Below are positions 41,683-51,287 of a stretch of 63,145 bases of DNA, piece by piece. Below the pieces are notes generated by a model that was not told the DNA's origin, ran no database searches, and saw only the letters and a program-made list of their open reading frames with translations. The DNA lies in NCBI RefSeq assembly GCF_030407765.1, contig NZ_JASDCU010000018.1, positions 1 to 63,145 of the forward strand, in the 5' to 3' direction. The DNA comes from Microbacterium sp. APC 3901. Lineage in GTDB: Bacteria; Actinomycetota; Actinomycetes; Actinomycetales; Microbacteriaceae. Numbering within the stretch: position 1 is the first letter of the stretch; every line of letters starts with the position of its first letter. The translations under genes and the position numbers were made by a program.

Positions 41683-42620
41683 TGTCCGAGAACACCACCC
41701 GCACTCTCACCGTGCCGCCCGGATCCCGGCGCGAGACCGGCACGGTCGCCCGGTCGGGGCGATCCATCATCTGGGTGTTCCTGGCTCCCACCCTGATCGG
41801 TCTCGGCCTGTTCAACTTCATCCCGATCATCGGGTCGTTCGTCCTGGCCTTCTTCCGCTGGGACATCATCTCCGATCCGGTCTTCGTGGGATTCGACAAC
41901 TTCGTCGACCTGGCCGCCAACCCGACCGTGAGCGTGTCGTTCCTGAACACCATCGGATTCGTCGTCGTCGCCGTGATCCTGCAGCTGGCGGTCGCGCTGG
42001 TGCTCGCGGTGCTCGTGCAGTCGAGGATGCCGAGCTGGCTGCGCACCTTCTTCCGTTCGGCGCTGTTCTTCCCGCTGATCCTGTCGGCGGCATCCGTCTC
42101 GCTGATCATGGCGTACCTGTTCAATCAGGAGTTCGGCCTCGTGAATCAGACCCTCAACCTGATCGGCATCGCGGATGTCGGATGGCTCACGACCGGACTC
42201 GGCGCGAAGGTCGTGGTGCTCCTGGTCTACGTGTGGCAGAACTTCGGTTTCACGTTCCTGCTCTTCATCGGCGGGCTCGCCGCCATCCCGAGCGAGGTCT
42301 ACGAGGCGTCCTCGCTCGACGGTGCGGCGGGGTGGACCCAGTTCCGCATGATCACGCTTCCCCTGGTGAGTCCGACGCTGCTCGTGGCATCGGTCATGGC
42401 GATCATCAACGCCCTGCAGATCTTCGACCAGCCATGGGTGCTGACCCGCGGCGGCCCCGGTGACGAGACCCGCACCGCCGTGATGGTGATCTACGAGTCC
42501 GCGTTCCGACAGCTCGACTTCGGTGGCGCGTCGGCCATCGGCATCGTGCTCACCCTTCTCATCATGCTCGTCACGGCCATCCAGTTCCGGCTGAGCCGCC
42601 GATTCGTCTTCTACGGGTGA
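41682..42620 (+). CDS. Sugar ABC transporter permease 1 (MalF-type)
   Basis: The 312-residue protein has six helices and the EAA loop EVYEASSLDGAAGWTQFRMITLP near 210-232. An N-terminal charged arm and the LSRRFVFYG ending are typical of carbohydrate-uptake-1 permeases. The ATG overlaps the binding-protein stop (TGATG). With the next gene it forms the channel. No ATPase gene accompanies them, so a shared MsiK/UgpC-type ATPase encoded elsewhere must power the importer, as is usual in actinobacteria. Confidence 0.93.
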   Translation: MSENTTRTLTVPPGSRRETGTVARSGRSIIWVFLAPTLIGLGLFNFIPIIGSFVLAFFRWDIISDPVFVGFDNFVDLAANPTVSVSFLNTIGFVVVAVILQLAVALVLAVLVQSRMPSWLRTFFRSALFFPLILSAASVSLIMAYLFNQEFGLVNQTLNLIGIADVGWLTTGLGAKVVVLLVYVWQNFGFTFLLFIGGLAAIPSEVYEASSLDGAAGWTQFRMITLPLVSPTLLVASVMAIINALQIFDQPWVLTRGGPGDETRTAVMVIYESAFRQLDFGGASAIGIVLTLLIMLVTAIQFRLSRRFVFYG

Positions 42621-42628
42621 GGCCCATC

Positions 42629-43462
42629 ATGACAACGACAGTGGTTACGAAGCGCTCCTGGCTCTACACCCTCGGCACGGGAGGCAAGTTCGCCCTGCTC
42701 GGGCTCGCTGCCCTGCTGACCCTCGGGCCGGTCGTCTGGACCCTGATCACGGCCATGTCGCCGACCGACAGCGTGACCCAAGAGGTCAGCGTGGGGTTCG
42801 GCGCCTTCGCCGACGTCTTCGCCAAGATCCCGATCTGGCTCTACGCGTGGAACAGCGCACTGGTGGTGCTGCTGGTCGCCGCCGGCCAGATGCTCTCCGC
42901 CGCGATGGCCGGCTATGTCTTCGCGAAATACGAGTTCCGCCACAAGAAGCTGATGTTCGCGCTGATCCTCGCGACGATGATGGTTCCGCTGCAGGTGACG
43001 ATCGTCCCGGTGTTCATGCTGGTGAGAGGCATGGGGCTCGCCGACACACTGCTCGCGCTCATCGTGCCTGCGCTTCCCACCGCGTTCGGCACCTTCCTGA
43101 TGCGGCAGTACTTCATGGGCATCCCGACCGAGCTCGGCGAGGCCGCCGAGCTCGACGGGGCCGGACCCTGGCGCACGTTCTTCGGCGTCTATCTGCCGCT
43201 GGCCACCCCCGGGCTCGCGATCGTCGGCATCCTCGCCTTCAACTACCACTGGAACGAGTTCTTCCGACCGCTCATCATGACCATCAGCGACCAGAACTTC
43301 ACGCTGCCGCTCGGCCTGGTCACCCTGCAGGGCAACCTCGGCACGGGCAGCGTCTCGACGGTGCTCGCCGGTGTGATCCTCTCGATGATCCCCGCACTCC
43401 TGGTGTTCTTCTTCGGGCAGAAGCCTCTGCGCGAAGGACTCACGGCGGGCGTCGGCAAGTGA
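42629..43462 (+). CDS. Sugar ABC transporter permease 2 (MalG-type)
   Basis: The 277-residue, six-helix protein has the EAA loop ELGEAAELDGAGPWRTFFGVYLP near 175-197. LGPVVWTLITAMSPTD follows helix 1, and the ending FFFGQKPLREGLTAG(V) is typical of the MalG/CUT1 partner. The ATG at 42629 has GTGAGG upstream; an overlapping GTG at 42617 is an alternative start. It works with permease 1 and the Tat-type binding protein, and GH32 follows 36 bases later. Confidence 0.93.
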   Translation: MTTTVVTKRSWLYTLGTGGKFALLGLAALLTLGPVVWTLITAMSPTDSVTQEVSVGFGAFADVFAKIPIWLYAWNSALVVLLVAAGQMLSAAMAGYVFAKYEFRHKKLMFALILATMMVPLQVTIVPVFMLVRGMGLADTLLALIVPALPTAFGTFLMRQYFMGIPTELGEAAELDGAGPWRTFFGVYLPLATPGLAIVGILAFNYHWNEFFRPLIMTISDQNFTLPLGLVTLQGNLGTGSVSTVLAGVILSMIPALLVFFFGQKPLREGLTAGVGK

Positions 43463-43498
43463 CGCCCGCCCCCATCAAGTAGAAAGACGACTGCCCCG

Positions 43499-45037
43499 GT
43501 GACCCCCACTGACCTCTCCCCGGTCCGCACCACTCGCCCGCGACTGCACTTCGCTCCGCGCAACAACTGGATGAACGATCCCAACGGACTCGTCTTCCAT
43601 GACGGCCTCTACCACCTGTACTTCCAGTGCAACCCGCGCGGAGTCTCGCACGCGGACGTGAGCTGGGGGCACGCCACGAGCACAGATCTCGCGCGATGGA
43701 CCGAGCACGACCCGGCGATCCTCTGGGACGACACGGCGCAGATCTACTCCGGCTCCGTGGTGGTCGATCACGGCAACACCTCAGGATTCGGCACGGCCGA
43801 GGCTCCAGCGCTGGTGGCGCTCTACACGGCGGCTGCCGTCGGGCACCAGGCGCAGGCTCTCGCCTACAGCACCGACGGCGGATACGTCTGGACGAAGCAT
43901 CGGGGCAACCCCGTGCTCGACCGGGGCACGAGCGACTTCCGCGATCCGAAGGTGTTCCGCTACGACGACGGGACCGACGGGTACTGGGTCATGGTCGCGG
44001 TCGAGGCCGAGGACCGCCAGGTGCTGTTCCACCGCTCCGACGACCTCACGACGTGGACCTATCTGTCGTCCTACGGCCCCGCCGGCCCCGTCGGCGGGGT
44101 CTGGGAGTGTCCCGACATGTTCCGGCTCGCCGTCGACGGCGATGACGATGACGTGCAGTGGGTGCTGCTCATCAGTCTCAACCCGGGAGGGATCGCGGGC
44201 GGCTCGGGAACCCACTACGTGGTCGGTGACTTCGACGGCACGACCTTCCGGCCGACCACGCCGCTCCCGACTCCCGATCCCGAGCTGCTGGTCGACCGCA
44301 GCCAGTCGCGCGGCGAGCTCGAATCGTACGACTGGATCGACTTCGGCCCGGACTGCTACGCCGGCGTCACGTTCGACGGCCTTGCCGAGAACGAGCGCAC
44401 GCTGATCGCCTGGATGGACAACTGGCGGTATGCCGGCAGCATCCCCCACGACGAATCCTCCGAGTACCGCAGTGCGATGACTCTGCCGCGCAGGCTCTCG
44501 CTCACCCGCGACAGCAACGGCGTGGCGCGTCTGCGGCAGGCGCCGGCGATCGAGGTCGGACCCGATGAGGTCACCGAGCTCGGCTCGCTGGCGGGTCGTG
44601 TCGCCGTGGCCATGGAGCGGGGAGATGCCGGGGGTGTGGATGCTGCGTCGGCGGATGCGGTGCGGATCCGTGTCACGGCGACGTTCGGAGACGCCGACAG
44701 CGTCGTACTGCGCATCGGGGACGGCGAGACCGGGGAGGTCGTCGTCCGGCAGAGCCGGGGGAGCGGGCGCATCGACGTCGTCCGACCCGATGTGGTTCCC
44801 CCCGCGGGGGTCGGCGCATCGATGTCGATGCCCGTCGCGCGTGCGGGCGAGATCGACTGGGAGATCTGGATCGACACGCTGAACGACCGAGTGTCGTCGC
44901 TCGAGCTGTTCGCGGAGGGCGGCGACCGGGTGCTCACCGCGTTGATCCCCGCCTCCTCGCAGGGCATCTGTTCGCTGGAGGTCGCGGGGGGAGCGGTGCG
45001 TGAGGCGCGCGTCGCCGTCGCTGAGATGCCGAGCTGA
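43499..45037 (+). CDS. GH32 beta-fructosidase (sucrose/levan/inulin hydrolase)
   Basis: The 512-residue glycoside hydrolase family 32 enzyme has the nucleophile Asp in WMNDPNG (about 24-30), the transition-state Asp in FRDPK (~145) and the acid/base Glu in WECPD (~203). A five-bladed propeller and a C-terminal beta-sandwich are implied by length. No signal peptide is present, so it acts in the cytoplasm on imported fructosides. It starts with GTG and has no clear upstream ATG. As the last gene of the LacI-controlled importer operon, it strongly supports fructan or sucrose as the transported sugar. Confidence 0.94.
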   Translation: MTPTDLSPVRTTRPRLHFAPRNNWMNDPNGLVFHDGLYHLYFQCNPRGVSHADVSWGHATSTDLARWTEHDPAILWDDTAQIYSGSVVVDHGNTSGFGTAEAPALVALYTAAAVGHQAQALAYSTDGGYVWTKHRGNPVLDRGTSDFRDPKVFRYDDGTDGYWVMVAVEAEDRQVLFHRSDDLTTWTYLSSYGPAGPVGGVWECPDMFRLAVDGDDDDVQWVLLISLNPGGIAGGSGTHYVVGDFDGTTFRPTTPLPTPDPELLVDRSQSRGELESYDWIDFGPDCYAGVTFDGLAENERTLIAWMDNWRYAGSIPHDESSEYRSAMTLPRRLSLTRDSNGVARLRQAPAIEVGPDEVTELGSLAGRVAVAMERGDAGGVDAASADAVRIRVTATFGDADSVVLRIGDGETGEVVVRQSRGSGRIDVVRPDVVPPAGVGASMSMPVARAGEIDWEIWIDTLNDRVSSLELFAEGGDRVLTALIPASSQGICSLEVAGGAVREARVAVAEMPS

Positions 45038-45088
45038 TGTAGCGCACATCCAGCAGCGGTCACGGGAGAGTCATCTACCCACCGCGGA

Positions 45089-45134
45089 ATACCCCGAGAG
45101 GGTATACGCTTGTTCTTAATACCCCCTAGGGGTA
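45089..45134 (+). promoter_or_regulatory. Two CsoR-type operators before copper cluster 1
   Basis: ATACCCCGAGAGGGTAT (45089-45105) and ATACCCCCTAGGGGTA (45119-45134) are G/C-run palindromes of the CsoR operator type. They flank the likely -10 area (TTCTTAAT) and end 24 bases before the copZ start. The second closely resembles the palindrome in front of csoR at 56457. Copper-loaded CsoR leaves such sites, so this cluster should be copper-induced. Confidence 0.8.
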
Positions 45135-45157
45135 CTAAGACGAGGGATGGAGACACG

Positions 45158-45370
45158 ATGACGAAGAACGAGTTCCAGGTGACGGGCATGACCTGCGGCC
45201 ACTGCGAGATGTCGGTGCGCGAAGAGGTCTCCGAGATCCCCGGTGTCGAAGACATCCAGGTGAGCGCGCAGACCGGAAAGCTCGTCGTCACCGGCTCGGC
45301 GTCGGTCGACGACGCGCAGATCCTGGCCGCCGTCGCCGAGGCAGGCTATTCGGCGGTGCGGACGGCATGA
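45158..45370 (+). CDS. copZ: Copper chaperone, HMA domain
   Basis: The 70-residue protein is a single heavy-metal-associated domain with the metal site MTCGHC near residues 10-15 and the ferredoxin-like pattern of CopZ/Atx1 chaperones. It should bind Cu(I) in the cytoplasm and hand it to the downstream ATPases. The ATG at 45158 follows GGAG; the upstream in-frame ATG lies in the operator and was rejected. Its stop overlaps the next start by 4 bases. It is the first gene of copper cluster 1. Confidence 0.92.
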   Translation: MTKNEFQVTGMTCGHCEMSVREEVSEIPGVEDIQVSAQTGKLVVTGSASVDDAQILAAVAEAGYSAVRTA

Positions 45371-46329
45371 ACGCCGGCGCACGGCTCGGCCTCTTCGGCA
45401 CGGGCCTCGTGGTGGCGTTCGGCGCGGCCTTCGGGCTCGCCGGCGTCATCGTTCCCGCGGGCGCGGTGAGCGATTGGACGAAGGGGGCGGAAGTGAACGA
45501 GCACGCTGGTCACGTCGAGAGTGCTGCCGGCGCGGATGACGCGGCGGGTGCCGCTGCAGACGACCTGACGGGGCTGTCGCTCGGCCTCGACGGATTCGCG
45601 ATGTCGGCGGTGTCGGCCCCGGCATCCCCGGGCGAACCCGGCGAGCTGGCATTCCGGATCGAAGACGTCGCCGGCACTCCCGTCACCGACTACACGACCG
45701 CGCACGAGAAAGAGCTGCACCTGATCGTGGTGCGCTCGGACGGGAGCCAGTTCCGCCACGTGCACCCGGCGCTCGACGAGGCCACGGGAACGTGGTCGCT
45801 GCCGTGGGAGTGGACGGAAGCCGGCACCTACCGCGTCTTCGCGGACTTCACGCCCGCAGGTGCCGATGCCGCATCGCTCACTCTGACTCGCACGGTTCAG
45901 GTGGCGGGAGCGTTCGCACCCGTCGCGCCGGAGCCGACCCGTGTCGCGCAGGTCGGCGGCTACACGGTCTCGGTCGACGGGGATCTCGAGGCGGGCGCGG
46001 TCGGTGATCTCACTTTCACCGTGACACGCGACGGCAGACCGGTCACCTCCTTGGAGCCGTATCTGGGGGCCTTCGGCCACCTCGTCGCACTGCGCGACGG
46101 CGACCTCGCCTACCTGCACGTGCACGCCGCGGGCGACGAGCCCGCAGCGGAAGAGACGTCGGGACCCGAGATCGCGTTCGCCGCAGAGGCGCCGACCGCG
46201 GGGCGGTATCTGCTGTACCTCGACTTCCAGGTCGACGGCACGGTGCACACGGCCGAGTTCGTGCTCGATGCCGCTCATGCACGGGGCGTGATCGGCACCG
46301 AGGGCGATCCGCACGACGACGGACACTGA
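45367..46329 (+). CDS. Exported His-rich protein of the copper cluster
   Basis: The 320-residue protein has an N-terminal membrane segment (about 8-32) that can act as signal or anchor. A His/Ala/Asp linker with EHAGHVE follows, then two beta-sandwich-like repeats. Each repeat contains a paired-His pattern: KELHLIVVRSDGSQFRHVHP near 115 and FGHLVALRDGDLAYLHVH near 240. Such HxH pairs could bind copper outside the membrane. It is coupled to copZ by an ATGA overlap and precedes copA. I know no firm functional assignment; a periplasm-side copper-binding or delivery role is inferred from position and His placement. Confidence 0.8.
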   Translation: MNAGARLGLFGTGLVVAFGAAFGLAGVIVPAGAVSDWTKGAEVNEHAGHVESAAGADDAAGAAADDLTGLSLGLDGFAMSAVSAPASPGEPGELAFRIEDVAGTPVTDYTTAHEKELHLIVVRSDGSQFRHVHPALDEATGTWSLPWEWTEAGTYRVFADFTPAGADAASLTLTRTVQVAGAFAPVAPEPTRVAQVGGYTVSVDGDLEAGAVGDLTFTVTRDGRPVTSLEPYLGAFGHLVALRDGDLAYLHVHAAGDEPAAEETSGPEIAFAAEAPTAGRYLLYLDFQVDGTVHTAEFVLDAAHARGVIGTEGDPHDDGH

Positions 46330-46398
46330 CCGTCGAGCCTCGCCCCTGCCGCAGCTGATCGCTGCGGCCCACAGCTGCAAGCCAGAGAAGGAACGAAC

Positions 46399-48666
46399 AT
46401 GAGCACGTCAGCACCTGCGAACGCGGGGACCGGAGTCGAGCTGGAGATCGGCGGCATGACCTGCGCCTCCTGCGCGATGCGGATCGAGAAGAAGCTGAAC
46501 AAGCTCGAGGGTGTCGTGGCGACCGTCAACTACGCGACCGAGAAGGCCAAGGTCACGGTGCCGGAGGGTTACGACCCGGCCGCGCTGATCGCCGAGGTCG
46601 AGAAGACCGGGTACTCGGCGTCGATCCCCGCCCCGAAGGGCTCGAAGATCGATGCCGGGTCAGCCGGGGACGCCGACTCGGACCCTGAGCTGCGGTCGCT
46701 GCGCAACCGGCTGATCGGCGCGGTCGTGCTGACGGTGCCGGTGATCGCGATGGCCATGATCCCGGCGCTGCAGTTCACGTACTGGCAGTGGGCCTCGCTC
46801 GCGCTCGCTGCCCCGGTGATCCTCTGGGCTGCGTGGCCGTTCCACCGGGCCGCGTGGATGAACCTCAGGCACGGCAGCGCGACGATGGACACGCTCATCT
46901 CCCTGGGCACATCGGCGGCGTTCCTCTGGTCGCTGTACGCGCTGTTCTTCGGCACGGCCGGCACGCCCGGCATGACGCACCCGTTCGAGTTCTCGCTCGC
47001 CCCGTCAGACGGGGCCGCGAACATCTATCTCGAGGTCGGCGCCGGCGTGACGATGTTCATCCTCGCCGGGCGGTACTTCGAGAAGCGGTCGAAGAAGCAG
47101 GCGGGCGCGGCCCTGCGCGCGCTGCTCGAGCTCGGTGCGAAGGAGGTCGCCGTGCTGCGCGGAGGGGTCGAGACGAAGATACCCGTCGAGGATCTGCAGG
47201 TCGGCGACGAGTTCGTCGTGCGGCCGGGCGAGAAGATCGCGACCGACGGCGTGGTGGTCTCGGGCACCTCGGCCGTCGACGCGTCGATGCTCACGGGTGA
47301 AGCGGTGCCGGTCGAGGTCGCCGAGGGTGACACCGTCACCGGCGCCACGACCAACGTCGGCGGGCGGCTGGTGGTTCGTGCGACCCGGATCGGCTCCGAC
47401 ACCCAGCTGGCGCAGATGGCCCAGCTCGTCGAGGACGCTCAGACCGGGAAGGCCGAGGTGCAGCGTCTCGCCGACAGGATCTCGGGCGTCTTCGTGCCGA
47501 TCGTGATCGTGATCGCCGTCGTCGCCCTCGGTGGCTGGCTCGGCGCGGGGTTCCCCGTGAGCGCGGCATTCACCGCGGCGGTCGCCGTGCTCGTGATCGC
47601 GTGCCCGTGCGCGCTGGGTCTGGCGACGCCGACCGCGCTGCTGGTCGGCACCGGGCGCGGTGCGCAGATGGGAGTGCTCATCAAGGGGCCGGAGGTGCTG
47701 GAGTCCACCCGCAGGATCGACACCGTCGTGCTCGACAAGACCGGCACGGTCACCAGCGGCAGGATGACGCTCGTCGACGTGGTCGTCGAGCCCGGCACCG
47801 ACCGCGCGGAGCTCCTGCGACTGGCCGGTGCTCTGGAGGATGCTTCGGAGCACCCGATCGCCCAGGCGATCGCCAAGGGCGCGACGCAGGAGGTCGGGAC
47901 TCTGCCGACGCCCGAGGACTTCGCGAACGTCGAGGGCAAGGGAGTGCAGGGGATCGTCGACGGGCACGCCGTGCTCGTCGGCCGGATCTCGCTCCTCGCC
48001 GAGTGGTCGCAGGCTCTGAGTCCCGAGCTCGCCTCGACGAAGGCCCTGGCCGAGGGCGAAGGAAAGACCGTCGTCGCCGTGGGCTGGGACGGGCAGGCGC
48101 GCGGCATCCTGGTCGTGGCCGACACGGTGAAGCCCAGCAGCGCCGAAGCGATCGCCGAGCTGAAGGCGATCGGGTTGACGCCCATCCTGCTCACCGGAGA
48201 CAACGATGCGGTCGCCAGGCGGATCGCGGCCGAGGTCGGTATCTCCGAGGTCATCGCCGAGGTCCTCCCCAAGGACAAGGTCGACGTCATCACGCGGCTG
48301 CAGCGCGAGGGCAAGATCGTCGCGATGATCGGCGACGGTGTCAACGACGCCCCCGCGCTCGCTCAGGCCGACCTCGGCATCGCGATGGGCACCGGGGCGG
48401 ACGTCGCGATCGACGCATCCGACATCACCCTGGTGCGCGGAGACCTGCGCAGCGCGGTCGATGCGATCCGCCTCTCGCGCAGGACGCTGGGAACCATCAA
48501 GACCAATCTTTTCTGGGCCTTCGCCTACAACGTCGCGGCGATCCCGGTCGCCGCGCTCGGGATGCTCAACCCCATGCTCGCCGGTGCGGCGATGGCACTG
48601 TCGAGCGTCTTCGTCGTCGGGAACAGCCTGCGCCTGCGCGGGTTCCGGAGTGTCATCCCGCGGTGA
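46399..48666 (+). CDS. copA: Cu(I)-exporting P1B-type ATPase (CPC type)
   Basis: The 755-residue pump has an N-terminal HMA domain with GMTCASC (Cys22, Cys25) and eight membrane helices. The CPC translocation motif is at 402-404, the phosphorylation motif DKTGT starts at Asp446, the HP motif is in SEHPIAQAI, and [14 protein letters not shown] lies near 650. CPC marks the P1B-1 Cu(I)/Ag(I) class. It should export cytoplasmic copper delivered by CopZ. It is separated by 69 bases from the preceding gene; a small CCGCAGC/GCTGCGG hairpin lies in that gap. Copper cluster 1 order is copZ, His-rich protein, copA, copB. Confidence 0.96.
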   Translation: MSTSAPANAGTGVELEIGGMTCASCAMRIEKKLNKLEGVVATVNYATEKAKVTVPEGYDPAALIAEVEKTGYSASIPAPKGSKIDAGSAGDADSDPELRSLRNRLIGAVVLTVPVIAMAMIPALQFTYWQWASLALAAPVILWAAWPFHRAAWMNLRHGSATMDTLISLGTSAAFLWSLYALFFGTAGTPGMTHPFEFSLAPSDGAANIYLEVGAGVTMFILAGRYFEKRSKKQAGAALRALLELGAKEVAVLRGGVETKIPVEDLQVGDEFVVRPGEKIATDGVVVSGTSAVDASMLTGEAVPVEVAEGDTVTGATTNVGGRLVVRATRIGSDTQLAQMAQLVEDAQTGKAEVQRLADRISGVFVPIVIVIAVVALGGWLGAGFPVSAAFTAAVAVLVIACPCALGLATPTALLVGTGRGAQMGVLIKGPEVLESTRRIDTVVLDKTGTVTSGRMTLVDVVVEPGTDRAELLRLAGALEDASEHPIAQAIAKGATQEVGTLPTPEDFANVEGKGVQGIVDGHAVLVGRISLLAEWSQALSPELASTKALAEGEGKTVVAVGWDGQARGILVVADTVKPSSAEAIAELKAIGLTPILLTGDNDAVARRIAAEVGISEVIAEVLPKDKVDVITRLQREGKIVAMIGDGVNDAPALAQADLGIAMGTGADVAIDASDITLVRGDLRSAVDAIRLSRRTLGTIKTNLFWAFAYNVAAIPVAALGMLNPMLAGAAMALSSVFVVGNSLRLRGFRSVIPR

Positions 48667-48731
48667 CGGGGGCCATCTCGCGCACCACGGAGAGACACTG
48701 AGATCCATATCGGAATGGGAGGACAGCACCC

Positions 48732-50837
48732 ATGATGACCGCACACGACGCCCCGGATGCGGGACACGGCCACGAAAGTCACGCCGGGCACGAAGGTCAC
48801 GCCGGCCACGCGGACCACGCCGGGCACGCGGACCACGGGGGCCACGAAGGTCACGCCGGGCACGCGGAACACGTCGGCCAGTTCCGGCGCCTGTTCTGGA
48901 TCAACATGCTGCTCGCCGTTCCGGTCGTGGCGTTCTCGCCGATGTTCGCGATGATCTTCGGCTACGAGGTCGCCGACGGGGCGAGGTTCATCTCTCCTGT
49001 GCTCGGCACGGTCATGTACGTATGGGGCGGATGGCCGTTCCTCACGGGTGCGCTCAGCGAGCTCAAGGCCCGCACGCCGGGGATGATGCTGCTGATCGCC
49101 CTCGCGATCACCGTCGCGTTCTTCGCCTCGTGGGGCGCGACCCTCGGCATCCTCGATCACGAGCTCGAGTTCTGGTGGGAGCTCGCGCTGCTCATCGTCA
49201 TCATGCTGCTCGGGCACTGGATCGAGATGCGATCCCTCGCGCAGACGACCTCTGCACTCGACTCGCTCGCCGCGCTGCTGCCCGACGAAGCCGAACGGGT
49301 CGACGGCGACGAGATCGTCCGGGTCTCGCCCGCCGATCTCGTCGTCGGCGATGTCGTCGTCGTGCGCCCCGGAGCGAGCGTTCCGGCCGACGGTCGCATC
49401 ATCGACGGGACCGCGGCGATGGATGAGTCGATGGTGACGGGCGAGTCCCGCCCCGTCACGCGGACGACAGGCGACACCGTGACCGCGGGAACGGTCGCGA
49501 CCGACTCGGGCCTGCGCGTCGAGATCACCGCCACCGGCGACGACACCGCCCTCGCCGGCATCCGACGGCTGGTGGTCGACGCGCAGAGTTCGTCGTCCCG
49601 AGCGCAGCGCATCGCCGACAGGGCTGCCGCGCTGCTGTTCTGGTTCGCCCTGGTCTCGGCGGCGCTCACCGCGCTGGTGTGGACTCTCGTGGGGGATCCG
49701 GATGCCGCCGTCGTGCGCAGCATCACGGTGCTGGTCATCGCCTGCCCGCATGCGCTCGGCCTCGCTATTCCGCTGGTGGTGTCGATCGCGACGGAGCGCG
49801 CTGCCCGGGGCGGAGTGCTCGTCAAGGACCGCCTGGCGCTCGAGAGCATGCGCACCGTCGACGCCGTGCTGTTCGACAAGACGGGCACGCTGACCAAGGG
49901 TGCACCGACTGTCACCGCCGTCGAACCGGTCGGCGACATCGATGCCGATCGCCTGCTCGCGCTCGCCGCATCCGCAGAGGCCGACAGCGAGCATCCGCTG
50001 GCTCGCGCCATCGTGCGCGCGGCCGACGACAGAGGCCTGACGCTCTTGAAGGCTTCGGGCTTCATGTCATCTCCGGCCGTGGGAGTGACCGCCACGGTCG
50101 ACGGCAGCGAGATCCGGGTGGGCGGGCCGAAGCTCCTCGACGAGGTGGCCGGCCGAGAGATCGCCGCCGCAGACGCATGGCGGGGCGAGGGCGCCATCAT
50201 CCTGCACGTGACCGTCGACGGACAGGTCGTGGGTGGGCTGAAGCTCGCCGACGAGGTGCGCCCGGAGTCTCGCGAGGCAGTCGACGCCCTCCACCGCCTC
50301 GGTGTCGAAGTGGTCATGATCACCGGCGACGCCCAGGCGGTGGCCGAATCCGTGGCGGCCGAGCTCGGCATCGACAGGGTGTTCGCCGGGGTGCGCCCCG
50401 AAGACAAGTCCGCGAAGGTCACGGAGCTGCAGGCCGAGGGCAAGAAGGTCGCGATGGTCGGCGACGGCGTCAATGACGCCCCCGCACTCGCGCAGGCTGA
50501 CGTCGGCATCGCGATCGGCGCCGGCACCGACGTGGCGATCGCCTCGGCCGGTGTGATCCTCGCGAGCTCCGACCCCCGATCGGTGATCTCCGTCATCGAG
50601 CTCTCCCGTGCCGCCTACCGCAAGATGAGGCAGAACCTCTGGTGGGCGGCCGGATACAACCTGATCTCGGTGCCGCTCGCCGCCGGCATACTGGCGCCCG
50701 TCGGATTCGTCCTGCCCATGTCGGTCGGGGCGGTTCTGATGTCGCTGTCGACGATCGTCGTCGCTCTGAACGCGCAGCTGCTGCGGCGCATCGATCTGTC
50801 TCCCGAGGCGAGCGTGCGGAGCGTCCTGGGGCGGTGA
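48732..50837 (+). CDS. copB: Heavy-metal P1B-type ATPase (CPH type), copy 1
   Basis: The 701-residue pump has a His-rich N-terminus (about 1-50, alternating HAGH and HEGH) instead of an HMA domain. It has the CPH motif at 338-340 and DKTGT beginning at Asp382, plus TGES, SEHPLARA and [17 protein letters not shown] marks the P1B-3 class, which exports Cu (I or II) or Ag. A close paralogue lies at 53632-55752 on the other strand. GGGAGG precedes the start codons. It ends copper cluster 1 and is followed 150 bases later by a truncated radical-SAM gene. Confidence 0.94.
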   Translation: MMTAHDAPDAGHGHESHAGHEGHAGHADHAGHADHGGHEGHAGHAEHVGQFRRLFWINMLLAVPVVAFSPMFAMIFGYEVADGARFISPVLGTVMYVWGGWPFLTGALSELKARTPGMMLLIALAITVAFFASWGATLGILDHELEFWWELALLIVIMLLGHWIEMRSLAQTTSALDSLAALLPDEAERVDGDEIVRVSPADLVVGDVVVVRPGASVPADGRIIDGTAAMDESMVTGESRPVTRTTGDTVTAGTVATDSGLRVEITATGDDTALAGIRRLVVDAQSSSSRAQRIADRAAALLFWFALVSAALTALVWTLVGDPDAAVVRSITVLVIACPHALGLAIPLVVSIATERAARGGVLVKDRLALESMRTVDAVLFDKTGTLTKGAPTVTAVEPVGDIDADRLLALAASAEADSEHPLARAIVRAADDRGLTLLKASGFMSSPAVGVTATVDGSEIRVGGPKLLDEVAGREIAAADAWRGEGAIILHVTVDGQVVGGLKLADEVRPESREAVDALHRLGVEVVMITGDAQAVAESVAAELGIDRVFAGVRPEDKSAKVTELQAEGKKVAMVGDGVNDAPALAQADVGIAIGAGTDVAIASAGVILASSDPRSVISVIELSRAAYRKMRQNLWWAAGYNLISVPLAAGILAPVGFVLPMSVGAVLMSLSTIVVALNAQLLRRIDLSPEASVRSVLGR

Positions 50838-50987
50838 GACGCCGGTCGCAGAGAGGTCGTGAGATCTGTGCGTCAGCGGAGGCGGGGTGCGAGAATCGGA
50901 TGCAATCCGAGATCGGTTCGGCGTCGAAAAGCTCTCGGACATCGAGCCCGTCAAAGGTGCGGACGCTCGCCTGGTCGAGAGGAAACC

Positions 50988-51287
50988 ATGGGACTCGCGC
51001 AGACGCTGACACGGATCGAACTCGAGACGCGCCCGATCCATCCCGAGACGCGACGCGCTCTCGCCATCCGCTGGTCGGAGCTGCCCGAGCACGCGAAGAC
51101 GCCGAACCAGCTGCTCGGTCGCTGTGCGGTCGGATGCGAGGGAACACACGGCGTCTTCCCCAAGTGCAACCTCACGTGCTCGCCCTGTTACCACTCGGCT
51201 GACGCCAACAAGGTGCGGATCGACGGCGACCATACGGTCGACAACGTCGCGCGTCAGATGTCGTACCTGCGTCAGATCCGTTCATAG
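50988..51287 (+). pseudogene. Radical SAM protein, 5' fragment
   Basis: The first ~95 residues match the start of an actinobacterial radical-SAM protein: ETRPIHPETRRAL, then the iron-sulfur motif CNLTCSPC (C-x3-C-x2-C) and YHSADANKV. The frame stops right after QMSYLRQIRS, long before the ~350 residues needed for the TIM-barrel, so the gene is cut. The start is normal (GAGAGGAAACC-ATG). The break marks a recombination point between copper cluster 1 and the repeat-bounded cluster 2. Confidence 0.8.

Noticed and set aside
45367..46329. Copper-binding CopC/PcoC protein
   Set aside because: It is much longer than CopC and the His placement differs; no CopD-type membrane partner is present, so it was left as an unnamed His-rich exported protein.
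47005..48744. 579-codon open frame opposite copA
   Set aside because: Antisense shadow of a high-GC gene; composition is Arg/Asp/His-rich without domains, while copA motifs are unambiguous.
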